Assembly (NCBI RefSeq): GCF_004027225.2
Contig: NC_046358.1
Coordinates: 1,461,180 to 1,525,179, forward strand
Reading direction: 5' to 3'
DNA length: 64,000 nt
Source: Strigops habroptila
Lineage: Eukaryota > Chordata > Aves > Psittaciformes > Psittacidae
Under the pieces are notes generated by a model. It was not told where the DNA came from and did no database searches. It was given only the letters and a program-made list of their open reading frames with translations. The position numbers were made by a program, and so were the translations under genes. Of the stretch, positions 22,801 to 32,925 are shown one piece after another (the first letter of the stretch is position 1; every line of letters begins with the position of its first letter).

Positions 22801-25582
22801 GATAGACCCAGTGAGTGTCCCATGGGGGAGAGGTTGGGGTGGGACCCTCGGTGGAGTGGCCTCAGAGTCTCACCCACCTTGTCCATGGCAGATCTGGAGC
22901 TTGGCCACCAACCGGCTCAACTTCCTCAACTCCTTCAAGATGAAGATGTCCGTGGTGCTGGGCATCGTGCACATGGGCTTCGGTGTCCTGCTGGGGGTCT
23001 TCAACCATCTGTGAGTCCTCATGGTTGCATCCATGGGTGCTGGCCACCCATGGGTGCTAGACTCAGCTGGGTGGGGTGGGCGCATGGGGTCATCATGGAA
23101 TGGTTTGTGTTGGAAGGGAGCTTAAAGCTCCTCCAGCTCCAACCCCCTGCTACGGGCAGGGACACCTTCCACTAGAGCAGGTTGCTCCAAGCCCCTGTGT
23201 CCAACCTGGCCTTGAACACTGCCAGGGATGGGGCAGCCACAGCTTCTCTGGGCACCCTGTGCCAGCGCCTCAGCACCCTCACAGGGAAGAGCTTCTGCCT
23301 CAGAGCTCATCTCAATCTCCCCTCTGGCAGGTTAAAGCCATTCCCCTTGGCCTGTCCCTACAGGCCCTTGTCCAAAGCCCCTCTCCAGGTTTCCTGGAGC
23401 CCCTTTAGGCACTGGAGCTGCTCTAAGGTGTCCCCTTCAGGAGCCTTCTCTTCTCCAGGCTGCCCCAGCCCAGCTCTCTCAGCCTGGCTCCAGAGCAGAG
23501 CTGCTCCAGCCCTCACAGCAGCTCTGTGTCCTGTACCCCTACACTGGGAGCTCAGGACCCATGATGCTGATCGTGGCTCATGTCCCCCTGCCCAGGCACT
23601 TCAAGCAGCGGCACCGGCTGGTGCTGGAGCTCCTGCCCGAGATGATTTTCCTCCTGGCTCTCTTTGGCTACCTCGTCTTCCTCATCTTCTACAAGTGGAT
23701 CAAGTTCAGCGCCGCCGACTCCCTGGTGGCCCCCAGCATCCTCATCCACTTCATCGACATGTTCCTCTTCACCTCCAACACTGAGAACCTCCCGCTCTAC
23801 CCAGGACAGGTAACACCCCATTGAGATGGGGGACCATCACTCCATACCCATCTCCTTGCTCAGGCTGGGGGCACTATGGGGCTGGCGTGGTGGGGACCCT
23901 AAAGCTGTGTCCCATGTGCCGCAGGTGCCGGTGCAGACCGTGCTGGTGGTGCTGGCGTTGGCGTCGGTGCCTGTCCTGCTCCTGGGGACCCCGCTGTACC
24001 TGTGGTGCCGGCGGTGCACGCCGGGGCCGGGGCACCCCACGGTGAGGCCGGGGCCATGGTGGGGGGCTCAGTGGGGTGGGTGCTGTGGGGTCTCACCACC
24101 GGTGATGTCCCGGTGCAGGCGGTGGGCACCGGGGAGCAGGAGCCGCTGCTGGAGGGGCAGGAGACCGGGAACTCTGTCAATGTCACCAAGGAGGACGTGG
24201 AGAACGGTGGGCATGGCCCTGACGCCGAGGTGAGGGGCACCCGCATGGTGGGATCAGGTGGTGGGGTTGGAGTGGCTGCGTCCCTCATTGATGCTTCATG
24301 TCCCTCGCTGCCATCCCACGTCCTTCATTGACGTCCCACATCCCTCACCGCTGTCCCATGTCCTTCACTGTTAGTCCCTCATTGATGCCTTGTGTCACTC
24401 ACTGCCATCCCGTCTCCCTCATTGATGCCCTGTGTCCCTCATTGATGCCCCACATCCCTCACTGCTGTCCTGTGTCCTTCACCATTAGTCCCTCATTGAT
24501 GTCCCATGTCCCTCACCTTTGTCCTGTGTCCCTCACCACTGTCCCATCTCCCACATTGATGTCCCATGTCCCTCACCTTTGTCCTGTGTCCCTCACCACT
24601 GTCCTGTCTCCCACATTGATGTCCCATGTCCCTTACCATTGGTCCCTCATTGATGTCCCATGTCCCTCACTGCTGTCCTGTGTCCCTCACCATCGGTCCC
24701 TCATTGATGTCCCGTGTCCCTCACTGCTGTCCTGTGTCCCTCACCATCGGTCCCTCATTGATGTCCCGTGTCCCTCATTGATGTCCTATGTCCCTCACTG
24801 CTGTCCTGTGTCCCTCACCATCGGTCCCTCATTGATGCCCTGTGTCCCTCATTGGTGTCCCATGTCCCTCACTGCTGTCCCACGTCCCTCACCATTGGTC
24901 CCTCATCTTTGTCCCACGTCCCCCAGCTTCATCCCATGCCCCTCACCGATGTCCCTCACTGTTATCCTGCACACCTCCCTGATGTCCCATGTCCCTCGCT
25001 GATGTCCCACGTTCCTCACCTTTGTCCCACGTCCCCTCCATGCTTGCAGCACCTGGACTTCGCTGAGATCTTCATGCACCAGGCGATCCACACCATCGAG
25101 TACTGCCTGGGCTGCGTCTCCAACACCGCGTCCTACCTGCGGCTCTGGGCGCTCAGCCTGGCCCATGCCCGTGAGTGTCCCCATGTCCCCTTCTGAGGTT
25201 GGTCAGATCTTCACCTCCTCTTTGTCCCTCTTCACCCGCTCTGTGCCCCGCAGAGCTCTCGGAGGTGCTGTGGACCATGGTGATGAGCAATGGCTTCGTG
25301 CGGCTGAGCTACGCCGGCGGCGCGGTGCTGGTGCCCGTCTTCGCCGCCTTTGCCGTGCTGACCGTGGCCATCCTGCTGGTGATGGAGGGGCTCTCCGCCT
25401 TCCTCCATGCCCTGCGCCTGCACTGGTGAGCCCGGTGAGGGGGTGCTGGTGGGATGGGGTCCCCCAATGCTGCTCCTCACCCAGCCCCTCTCCTCGGCAG
25501 GGTGGAATTCCAGAACAAGTTCTATGTGGGTGCTGGATACAAGCTGTGTCCCTTCGCCTTCGCGCCCGACACTTGGGAATAG
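16832..25582 (+). CDS. TCIRG1: TCIRG1, V-type proton ATPase subunit a (a3-type), 19 coding exons
   Basis: Coding exons: 16832-16948, 18017-18095, 18333-18562, 19377-19471, 20294-20420, 20496-20578, 20680-20773, 20853-21065, 21520-21670, 21748-21887, 22490-22647, 22720-22810, 22892-23010, 23596-23809, 23925-24041, 24119-24229, 25050-25170, 25254-25425, 25501-25582. All phases fit and give 837 residues (human 830). Subunit a is the Vo stator half-channel that moves protons; the a3 form serves osteoclast ruffled borders and secretory lysosomes. It begins [10 protein letters not shown], the family N-terminus. The cytosolic half is followed by the membrane domain from about residue 395 ([20 protein letters not shown]). 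The essential channel arginine is in [14 protein letters not shown] (Arg about 744, equivalent to yeast Vph1 Arg735). It ends [17 protein letters not shown]. The poly(A) signal AATAAA is at 25721-25726. Seven introns or more carry minisatellites. Confidence 0.97.
16970..17930 (+). repeat. G/T-rich minisatellite in TCIRG1 intron 2
   Basis: Roughly 28 imperfect units of 32 to 36 bases around GGTTTGGGGTGCCCTGGGTG and CAGGGGGGTTGGT. Many units contain TGGGTGCAGG, which resembles an acceptor, and some contain GTGAGTGATTT, which resembles a donor. Confidence 0.95.
18175..18320 (-). mobile_element. Antisense CR1 running into the TCIRG1 exon 4 acceptor
   Basis: GGTTTGGGTTGGAAGGGAGC to TGTCCAACCTGGCCTTGAG is clear CR1. 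The next bases, GCTGCCGGGGACGGGGCCTCAGCAGC, still align with the CR1 block GCCAGGGATGGGGCAGCCACAGC. The acceptor used by exon 4 is at 18332, about 12 to 35 bases further. Confidence 0.75.
18585..19320 (+). repeat. Minisatellite in TCIRG1 intron 4
   Basis: Units vary around GGGGTCCTGGGGGTGCTGGG with higher-order blocks of about 120 bases. Sense strand is rich in GGGG runs. Confidence 0.95.
19490..20262 (+). repeat. Minisatellite of about 63 bp in TCIRG1 intron 5
   Basis: About 12 copies of a unit built from GGGATAAGGGTTGGAGATGG, GCCATGGGGCAATGGCTTAG and CCATGGGGCAACTGGGAAAG. Confidence 0.95.
21066..21420 (+). repeat. Minisatellite of about 36 bp in TCIRG1 intron 9
   Basis: About ten units of TTGCTTGGTGTCCCCATGTC plus CTCCTGTTGGGGT. 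The array starts within five bases of the exon 9 donor at 21066. Confidence 0.95.
21905..22460 (+). repeat. Minisatellite in TCIRG1 intron 11
   Basis: Units of about 19 and 38 bases around GGGATGGGGTTGGAGGTGTG and GGACATGGTTGGGGGCATG, followed by a short 38-base repeat ending at 22460. Confidence 0.95.
23088..23545 (-). mobile_element. Antisense CR1 LINE fragment (TCIRG1 intron 14)
   Basis: A long copy from GGTTTGTGTTGGAAGGGAGC to CAGCAGCTCTGTGTCCTGTA. It ends about 50 bases before the exon 15 acceptor at 23596. Confidence 0.88.
24270..25030 (+). repeat. Minisatellite in TCIRG1 intron 17
   Basis: Units of about 24 to 50 bases around CATTGATGTCCCATGTCCCT and CACTGCTGTCCTGTGTCCCT. Pyrimidine-rich on the sense strand, it ends about 20 bases before the exon 18 acceptor. 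Confidence 0.95.
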
Positions 25583-25808
25583 CCATGTGGATGCTGGAGG
25601 TTTGGAGCCAAAACCCTTCCCCACTGATGGGAGCTCAGTTGGGGGGTGCCCCCTGAAACTGCAGGGCTGGGGAGGGCAGTTGGAGGTCTGGCTGCAGCCT
25701 CCCATCCCCTGCTTGCAGTGAATAAAGCCCCATGGCTTGTCCCCAGCTCTGTGTCTCTGTTCCCTCTGCCATGGTGGGGGTCCCGGGGGACTTAGGGGGT
25801 GCCCCCCA

Positions 25809-27226
25809 TCACTGCTGCCCATAGCCAAAGGTGGGGGCCGTGGTGGTGCTGTAGGTGCTGAGCAGGGGGTAGGGCAGAGTGTGGGGCTTGGACCCCACAA
25901 AGACACTTGTGGGGCAGGCAAGGGGCTGGAAGGGGGGCACGGGCAGCTCAGGGAAGCCAGGGGGAGCCACTGGTGGGGCTGGTTGTGGGGGTACAGCGGT
26001 GGCCAATGCCCCATGGCTGCGGGGAGCCCCCGGGGGTGGAAGAGACAGCACCAGGGGCTCAGCCCCCTCTCTTGCCCCCCTACCTTTGTCCTGCTTCTCG
26101 GGGTGGGAGGGCAGTGCCGTGGCCCGGGCGCGGGGTCCCGTTGCACCCAGCAGGGACCCTGCTGGCACCCCGCACCTGCAAGAGAGATGGGGGGGCTCAG
26201 AGGGGTGCTGTGGAGCCCCTCATCATGGTGTTGGGGTGATGTTGGGGTTGGGTCTTACCATGGCTCAGGGTCCCCATCCCGAAAGCCCTTGGCAAAGGGG
26301 TTGCTGGCGATCTTCAACTGGGTGATCTATGGATGGGATTTGGGTCACGGGGAGGTTCCTGGGGGGGACCCCGATGTCCCTCCGTCCCGGGGCTCACCCG
26401 GTGGTTCTGATAAGCCGTCACTGCCATGAACTGGGTTTCGGGGAAGCTGAAGGACTTGAAGTTCTGGTGGGCGAAGCGCTCGCTGTCCCGGCGCGGGTCC
26501 ACCAGCACCACGTGGAAGCGGGGCTGGTAGCGGTGCATGGAGTTGAGGATTATCTGGGGAGGCACAGAGGGAGGAGATGGGCAGAACCCCCCCATGGAGG
26601 GGTGAATTGCCCACCCCAGGGTCAGGTCCTCACGTGGCCGTTGTCATCCAAGAGGTTGTTGGTCAACTTGAGCTTGTCAAAGGAGACGATCTGCCGCATC
26701 CATTGGGCGCCCTTGGCTGGGGAGTCGGGGTGGAAATGGACCCGGCCGGGTGCTGCCGGCTCTGCCCGTCCTGCTGCCAGCCAGGAGGAGCTGTGGAAGG
26801 CGTACCTGCAGGGATGGGGGGCTCAGATCCAGCCCCACACCATCCCCATCCCCATCGCCCCATCCCCACCTGTATCTCTTGTCATCCAGCGGGATGAAGT
26901 CCATGAGCAGGACGTAGTCGGAGAGCGGGTCCAGCCCCGACAGCTTCACTTGGAAGGTGGGGAACATCCTCCTGCGAGGACATGGGGTGGGAAGGGGATG
27001 CCCCCCACTGGTGGTACCCCCCTGCCCCATGGTGGTACCCACCTCCCCGCCTTGGTGACGATCATCTCGGTGCCCAGGCGGTTGAACTCCTCCCAGAGGC
27101 TGCCCATCTCCAGCCGTGCCGTGGCCTGGGACACACGACGGTTCTTGCCGCTGCTTCCCGGCCCCTCTGCTGCCCACCCCAGGCTGGGAGTGCACAGAGG
27201 CCCCTCGCCCGGACCCCCCGGGAAGG
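25809..27226 (-). CDS. TBX10: T-box transcription factor, most likely TBX10 (N-terminus unresolved)
   Basis: Minus-strand exons in transcript order: 27226-27043, 26971-26870, 26805-26634, 26553-26398, 26326-26259, 26175-25809, joined with correct phases. They encode the whole T-box, from [20 protein letters not shown] through [64 protein letters not shown] and [22 protein letters not shown], then a Pro-rich tail ending FGYGQQ. The protein binds DNA T-sites in the nucleus. Residues are closest to the TBX1/TBX10 subgroup. Position beside TCIRG1, NDUFS8 and ALDH3B supports TBX10. The first exon shown begins in mid-codon after a good acceptor at 27229-27227. Alternatively the frame is open upstream to an ATG at 27323, which could be the start without a further exon. 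The stop lies about 80 bases from the TCIRG1 poly(A) signal. Confidence 0.88.
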
Positions 27227-27323
27227 CTGAGGAGGGATAAAGGGGGTGCTGATGGATCCTCATCCTGCACCTCACATACAGGAGCAAACCCCATGCACCA
27301 CCAGCCACCCCATCACCATCCAT

Positions 27324-29007
27324 TCCATAGTGGGGTTTATCCCCCTCCCCATTGCAACCCGATTATTGTGGGGCTGGAGGACCCCCCCACCCCAAAACCA
27401 CCCTGGGACCCACTTCTGCATACAGGGGAGCACAGCCACAGGTGGGTTTTACCTGCCATGGGTGCAGCATCCATGTCTCCATCCCCTGGCATGGTGGCAG
27501 TGGGAACCCCAGTGAACCCCCTTCCAGTGCAGCACCAGCTCTGGGCTGTCCCCTGCATCCTGCCGATGGTTTTATGCCCCAGTTTGGGGGTGGAGACACC
27601 GCAGTGGTCCCCAGGGGCTGGAGTACGGCCCCTTCCCAACCTGCCTACACGCCTTGATGTGATGGTGATGATGGACGGGAGGTGAGAGGTGGCCATGGGA
27701 CTGCTGGGACCACCGCTGGTCCCCAGATGGATCTCGGGGTACATTGGGCTGGGGAGGCACATTGCTTTTGGGGTCTCCTTCATATCGTACGTCTGATTGG
27801 GGTGTGATGGTGGTTGCTCTGACCCCCTCCCCTGGTCAAAGCCCCTCTGGGCACCATCAATGTGGCCGTCAACATCTGATATTAAAAAGCACGGGGAGGT
27901 GTTGAAGCATCCACAGTGTTGTGGCTGCTCGTGCACAGCCTCTACAGCTCTGGAATAGGGAAGAGGAATGTGGAATGTGGTCCCCCCTCCCCTGCACCCA
28001 TCCCAAACACTGGTCCTGTCTCTGTGCTGGCACCCGGGACCCCCCATCCTGCCCCACACCTCCCATCTCCATGCTCAATCTTGGTCTGACAGCAGGAGAT
28101 GGATGGGGAGAAGCCGTCGCCGCGGGGACAAGGGATGTGTGCAGGGAGGTCATCGACACAGGGGCAGGGGCTGGAGGGGGTAGAAAGCAAAGGGGCTGCT
28201 CCAGAGCCCCCTCCAAACTGCAAACTCCACCACCTCACTGCGCACCATGGGGCGGGATGAGGGATGCTGAGGGTCTGCAGGGAACAGGGGACATCCTCAT
28301 GGGGATGCTGATGGTTTTCTGCCCCTGGTGGTACCCTGGCGATGGTGGCAATGGGCATGGGCTGAAATCCCTCCCTGCTTTGCATGGAGCTGGCTCCAAA
28401 GTGGGACTCAGCCTCCGCTTCTTTGGGATCAGTGCTTAAATCCTTCCTGTGGCCATCATAATGGAGAGGAGACCCTCTGCCCCCCATGTGCTGCAGGGTG
28501 GGCAAGGGGGCTGTGTGAGCGGTGCTAGGATTTGAGACCAGGACTCATGCAAAGCAAGGAGGGACCATCTCCTCATTCTCCCCCCCGCCCCGCCATGTCC
28601 ATCACATCCCTGCACATCCATACACATATCCCATGCCCCGCGGAGCTGGCTCAGCCCCATTCATCTCCTGCTGTCAGCTGGGCTGTGGCTGCAGGGCTGC
28701 TATCGAGCAGGGAGATGAGGAGGTGTGAGAGGCAGAGCTGACAGTGGGAGGCAGATGGAGGGGGCTCATCCGCAGCATCACACCATGGCCTGCAGCTCCT
28801 GTGGCTGGTTTTACTGCTGGAGAGAGAAGGAAAGGTGAGGATGTGGCTCTGGAAGGGGTTGGAACCCCAAATGATACCCAGATCGTGGGGGTTTGGTCAC
28901 AGTGTGCACTGCCAGGGGATCTGGCTGAAATCTCCTGGGAATCCATGTGACATGCACTGTATTTTCATGTTTGGCTATAGAAAGAGGTTCCCCACAATCC
29001 CCCGTTA
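27324..29007. other. GC-rich intergenic stretch with degenerate inverted and dispersed duplications
   Basis: No gene is evident. The TBX10 promoter or an upstream exon may lie here. A right arm at about 28524-28738 matches in inverted orientation two blocks at about 28360-28445 and 28030-28160; for example ATCTCCTGCTGTCAG at 28666 mirrors CTGACAGCAGGAGAT at 28087. Fragments near 27480-27600 also resemble 28270-28360. Confidence 0.5.
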
Positions 29008-29265
29008 AGGCTTTAACCTGCCAGAGGGGAGATTGAGATGAGCTCTGAGGCAGAAGCTCTTCCCTGTGAGGGTGCTGAGGCGCTGGCACAGGGTGCCCAG
29101 AGAAGCTGTGGCTGCCCCATCCCTGGCAGTGTTCAAGGCCAGGTTGGACACAGGGGCTTGGAGCAACCTGCTCTAGTGGAAGGTGTCCCTGCCCGTGGCA
29201 GGGGGTTGGAACTGGATGAATTTTAAGGTCCCTTCCAACACGAACCACTCTGGGATTCTATGACT
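29008..29265 (+). mobile_element. CR1 LINE 3' fragment at the left edge of the OR region
   Basis: GGCTTTAACCTGCCAGAGGG to CACTCTGGGATTCTATGAC. It lies just outside OR duplicon A. Confidence 0.85.
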
Positions 29266-29459
29266 GAGCTTGGGAACATCCATCAGAGCCACCAGTGACA
29301 GGGGCAATCCTAAAGCTTCATCCCTTCATAAGAGCCCTTTTTCCCCTTTTGCTGCCCCTTTCAGTCCTTTATATCACACTCCTCATCTGACCCTTCCCAT
29401 CCCCTTCCTTCCACTTTCAGTGCACCTCTCCCCCAGGCTCTTCTTTGTCTCTTGTGTTT

Positions 29460-29800
29460 CTAGCACGATGGGTGGAAGAAGGTGAATGTCACCATCAAGG
29501 AGAGCACAAGGACTGGGGCTGCCTCAGTCCCCAATGGGGTTAAGAACCAAATCCCCCAGCAGGACCTCTCCAGACAGAGGAAGGACAGGAGGGTGACCAT
29601 GAGTAGCCAGCATGGATGTACCAAGGCTAAGTCATGCCTCACCAACCTGAGTGCCCCGAGTGATGTGAGCATTGACGTTTGCACGGACAAGAAGTAGTGG
29701 ACAGCATTTACCTCAATGTTAGCAAGGTCACCATGATCTGCTGTTGGCTCTTTGCAGCCAAACTTGTGAGCTATGGGTTGTGTACAAGGAATTTAAGAGG
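29460..29800 (+). mobile_element. Ancient CR1 ORF2 (reverse transcriptase) relic in duplicon A
   Basis: The frame HGCTKAKSCLTNLSAP and, after a stop, VVDSIYLNVSK and AAKLVSYGL resemble the CR1 reverse transcriptase motifs HGFTKGKSCLTNL and VDVVYLDFSKAF. Counterparts are at about 51250-51590 and 55580-55920, so the insertion predates the duplications. Confidence 0.7.
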
Positions 29801-30193
29801 GGTGGAAAGCTGGTTCCTTGTCTGAGGTGCTGGGGTTGCTGATGGACCCTGCTACCAGCTCCCATCGGCGAGGTCCCCTTCAGCTCCCTGCCATGATAAT
29901 GTCAACCACGGCCCTTGTGGAGCTGTAACTGCCTCTGAAATGCTCCAAAAGCCAATGTGAAAGGTGGGGTTGTTCTGTGGTTTGCTCTGAGGGAGCCCAA
30001 AGCCCTGTTGCTCGCTCAAGCTGAGGTCATCTCCTCTGGGTACGCTTCTTCTCCAAACTAAGCAGCACAAAGGAGAGATAATGACCTGCTTTGGGCTTTG
30101 CCACCCTCCTGGGGCCCAAAGGGATTCGCACTCCCCACATCCCCACATCACATGAAATAGGAAGGGGGTTTGATGACTGTGCTTCATTTCCAG

Positions 30194-30271
30194 GCTCCCT
30201 GCAGAGCTCCAGGCAGGAACATCTTCATATCCATCCCTGAGAGCATCAGGAGGACGGCAGAGCTGAGATGT
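30194..30271 (+). other. Possible noncoding 5' exon of OR copy A
   Basis: An acceptor CATTTCCAG ends at 30193 and a strong donor GAT|GTAAGTG follows at 30272. Both signals are kept in copies B (about 50770) and C (about 55100). OR genes commonly have untranslated upstream exons, so this is offered as a candidate only. Confidence 0.3.
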
Positions 30272-30802
30272 AAGTGAGGGGCAGCATCTTTCAGCCCAAG
30301 CTGAGCTCTCTGTGCAAGGACAGTGTGTGCTGAGCCACCATCTCCTGTGGTGCTCTCTTGACAACAAGCAGCAGCTCCTGTCTTCATCTCCTGCCCTACT
30401 GCACAGTCCTGGGCTCCAGTTCTTCGTGATGCTCTGGGCTTCCCAGGGAGCTGCTTTTCCTGTGTCCTCCCCATCTGGCTGCTGAGAAGGCGGGTTTGGA
30501 TATCACCCTGGTCGAGAACACACTCAGGAGGCTTCCTCTCCTCACTGACCACAAAAGGCTCCTGGATGAGCACCAGAAGCCTTCCTGTCCAGGACATTCA
30601 GGGTGCTCACCGTTGCAGAGATGAGGCAGGTCCAAAAGATGACTTTTCCCCCAAAACATATGTTCAAGAAGAGATTGCTGAGCTCTGGAGGTTGCCTGTG
30701 TCTATTGAGGAACAGGCTAAAGACCCAGGAAAAGCTTTTAAAGCTCAAAGAGTGTGTCAGGAGCAGAGGGGGGAAGCCAATATAAACTTCTGTGTAAGGT
30801 GG

Positions 30803-30906
30803 CATAAAATCATAGAATGGGTTGGGTTGGAAGGGACCTTAAAGCTCATCCAGTTCAAAACCTCTTCCACTAGACCAGGTTACTCCAAGCCCCGTCCAGC
30901 CTGAGC
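30803..30906 (-). mobile_element. Antisense CR1 3' fragment inside duplicon A
   Basis: GGGTTGGGTTGGAAGGGACC onwards. Counterparts at 50130-50237 and 54450-54562 show that it predates the duplication. Confidence 0.8.
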
Positions 30907-31208
30907 TTCCCATACATCAGGAATTCATTCCAGTCAGGAACAAGTCCCAGCAGAGAAGGAAGAAGCAGGTGGTTGGCAAAAGCCCAGGAGAGGATGAAGG
31001 ATGAACCCTGCACTGTGAAAGCACCACGTTTCTCTGTGTTCCAGGTTGAGCCGGATGGTCTCCAAGCCCCAGGCTGAGCACTATCGCAGGGGATGAAGTG
31101 CAGCACTAAGGTAAAGCTACTCGGGTGTGTAACCTCCCCACTGCTTTCTACAGAGGCCATTGCTCAACAGCCAGGAGTGAGCCAGAGGAGCACACACCAC
31201 GTTGTGCC

Positions 31209-31400
31209 ATGGTGGTTAACAGCTTGAGCACCCCTTTGATCTACCTGTGCAGGGATAGGACTTTCACCAAGCTGTTCCTCATTGATCTGTGCCTCAACTC
31301 TTCCTTTAGATCCTGTAGGACTGTCTCTGAGCAGGTCCCACCACAGAGAGGCTTTTCCCCCTGGGACATCCCTGCTGCTTGGAGAAAAGGCCTCCAGTGA
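31209..31400 (+). CDS. Upstream reading frame (63 codons) ahead of OR copy A
   Basis: An ATG in a strong context (GCCATGG) opens MVVNSLSTPLIYLCRDRTF and stops 30 bases before the receptor ATG at 31431, in the same frame. A good acceptor, CTGCTTTCTACAG, ends at 31152, so the frame is likely within the same terminal exon as the receptor. The frame is also open in copies B and C. It may be a translated regulatory uORF or simply conserved because the duplication is recent. No protein family is recognised. Confidence 0.35.
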   Translation: MVVNSLSTPLIYLCRDRTFTKLFLIDLCLNSSFRSCRTVSEQVPPQRGFSPWDIPAAWRKGLQ

Positions 31401-31430
31401 GGAGCTGACACCGAAAGCACCATCCAGCTC

Positions 31431-32348
31431 ATGGCACAAAGCAATTGCACGCAAGTGACCGAGTTCACCTTGGCGGGGTTCACAGAAGAGCCAGTGACCC
31501 AGGTCAACTTGTTTCTGCTCTTTCTGCTCACCTACCTTGTCACCATCCTGGGCAACCTCAGCATCATCATCTTAATCAGGGACAGCCCCCAGCTCCACTC
31601 CCCCATGTATTATTTCCTGGGCAACCTGGCCTTTATAGACCTCTGTTGTTCCACCATCATCACCCCCAAGATGCTGGTTGACTTGATGTCGGAGAAGAAG
31701 AGCATTGCTTATGCTGGGTGCGTGGCTCAGATCTTCCTCTTTGATCTCTTTGGAATGACCGAGTACTTCCTCCTGGCTACGATGGCCTATGACCGTTACG
31801 TGGCCATTTGCCATCCCCTGGTGTATCCCCTTGTCATGTCTCCAAAGTGCTGTTTCCAGCTGGTGACTGGCTCGTACCTCCTGGGGCTGACCAATGGTGT
31901 GGGACAGACCATCAGCATGTCCAACCTGTCCTTCTGCAGCTCCAGCACCATCAACCTGTTCTTCTGTGACATTTCCCCTCTGATCTCGCTCTCTACCTCC
32001 GACACCACCCTCAGCCACATCATCCTGACAACTTCAGCATCTCTCTTTGGTGTGTCCAGCAGCCTGGTTGTCCTGCTCTCCTACGTGGCCATCATCTCCA
32101 CCATCCTCAGCATCACTTCAGCCGAGGGTAAGCGCAAAGCCTTCTCCACCTGCACATCCCACCTCACCACTGTGAGCATCTCCTATGGGGCGTCCTTCTT
32201 TACGTACTTAAAGCCCAGCTCAAGAGGAGCAGATAAATGGGCTGTGGTGCTCTACACCGTGGTGACTCCCATGCTGAACCCCTTGATCTACAGCCTGAGG
32301 AATAAAGAGGTGAAAGAGGCATTGAGGAGACTTATGAAATTAAAGTGA
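31431..32348 (+). CDS. Olfactory receptor, class II, copy A
   Basis: A single-exon seven-transmembrane receptor of 305 residues, the usual OR length, that would bind odorants on olfactory neuron cilia and signal through G-olf. Visible landmarks are the N-glycosylation site NCT at 5-7, GN in TM1 (41-42), SPMYYFLGNLAFIDLC in TM2, disulfide Cys97, [10 protein letters not shown] at 118-127, SYVAII in TM5, [10 protein letters not shown] at 236-245 and PMLNPLIYSLRN with NPLIY at 283-287. All motifs are intact. Sequence is closest in style to class II OR families 5/8/9 and not to the expanded avian OR14 group. Copies B and C are about 94 to 96 percent identical by eye. Confidence 0.95.
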   Translation: MAQSNCTQVTEFTLAGFTEEPVTQVNLFLLFLLTYLVTILGNLSIIILIRDSPQLHSPMYYFLGNLAFIDLCCSTIITPKMLVDLMSEKKSIAYAGCVAQIFLFDLFGMTEYFLLATMAYDRYVAICHPLVYPLVMSPKCCFQLVTGSYLLGLTNGVGQTISMSNLSFCSSSTINLFFCDISPLISLSTSDTTLSHIILTTSASLFGVSSSLVVLLSYVAIISTILSITSAEGKRKAFSTCTSHLTTVSISYGASFFTYLKPSSRGADKWAVVLYTVVTPMLNPLIYSLRNKEVKEALRRLMKLK

Positions 32349-32596
32349 TCTTGGATGTTGTAAGTTTAGGGTCAGAGAGAATGGAGATGTGGGGAGATGC
32401 TCAGCTGTTTGTGAAGTATCTTAGATGGACAACATGTTGGGGGTTCTTCTGCACCCAGACTTACATTATGCACTGGTTGATTTGATTGAGAATAAAAATA
32501 ATTTCACTCTCCAAACATTGATAATTATATTCAGTAGTTAATTTTACTAATACAGACACAGGTAGACAACTACAAGCATGCACTTCTCCTCATCTT

Positions 32597-32925
32597 AGGA
32601 TGAGGGGGGACCTTCTCACTCTCTCCAACTGCCTGACAGGAGGATGGAGCCAGGAGGGGACTGGTCTCTGCTCTCAAGGAACAAGGGATGGGACGAGAGG
32701 AAACAGCCTCAAGCTGCACCAGGGGAGGTTTAGATGGAGCTGAGGAACAATTCCTTCCCCAGAGGGTGCTCAGGCATTGGAACAGGCTGCCCAGGGCAGG
32801 GCTGGAGTCACAGGCCCTGGAAGTGTTCACACACCGTGTAGACGAGGCCTCAGTGCCATGGGTTAGTGGTGGCCTTGGCAGTGCTGGGGAATGGTTGGAC
32901 TTGATGAGCTTGAAGGACTTTTCAT
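32597..32925 (+). mobile_element. CR1 LINE fragment unique to duplicon A
   Basis: Second-subfamily CR1 (CAACTGCCTGACAGGAGGAT to TTGGACTTGATGAGCTTGAAG). The corresponding positions in copies B and C lack it, so it inserted in copy A after duplication, or was lost from the ancestor of B and C. Confidence 0.8.

Noticed and set aside
29852-30597. Long minus-strand frames in duplicon A, also present in copies B and C on the opposite strand to the OR
   Set aside because: They are conserved only because the duplication is recent; no domain, no consistent start, and differing lengths between copies.
31110-31152. Tiny intron between a donor AAG-GTAAAG and the acceptor TTTCTACAG
   Set aside because: The interval of about 43 bases is too short for a normal vertebrate intron; only the acceptor is considered plausible.
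30870-31160. Frame of 96 codons antisense to the OR leader, conserved in three copies
   Set aside because: It overlaps a CR1 remnant and lacks an ATG context or family match; likely a shadow of the leader region.
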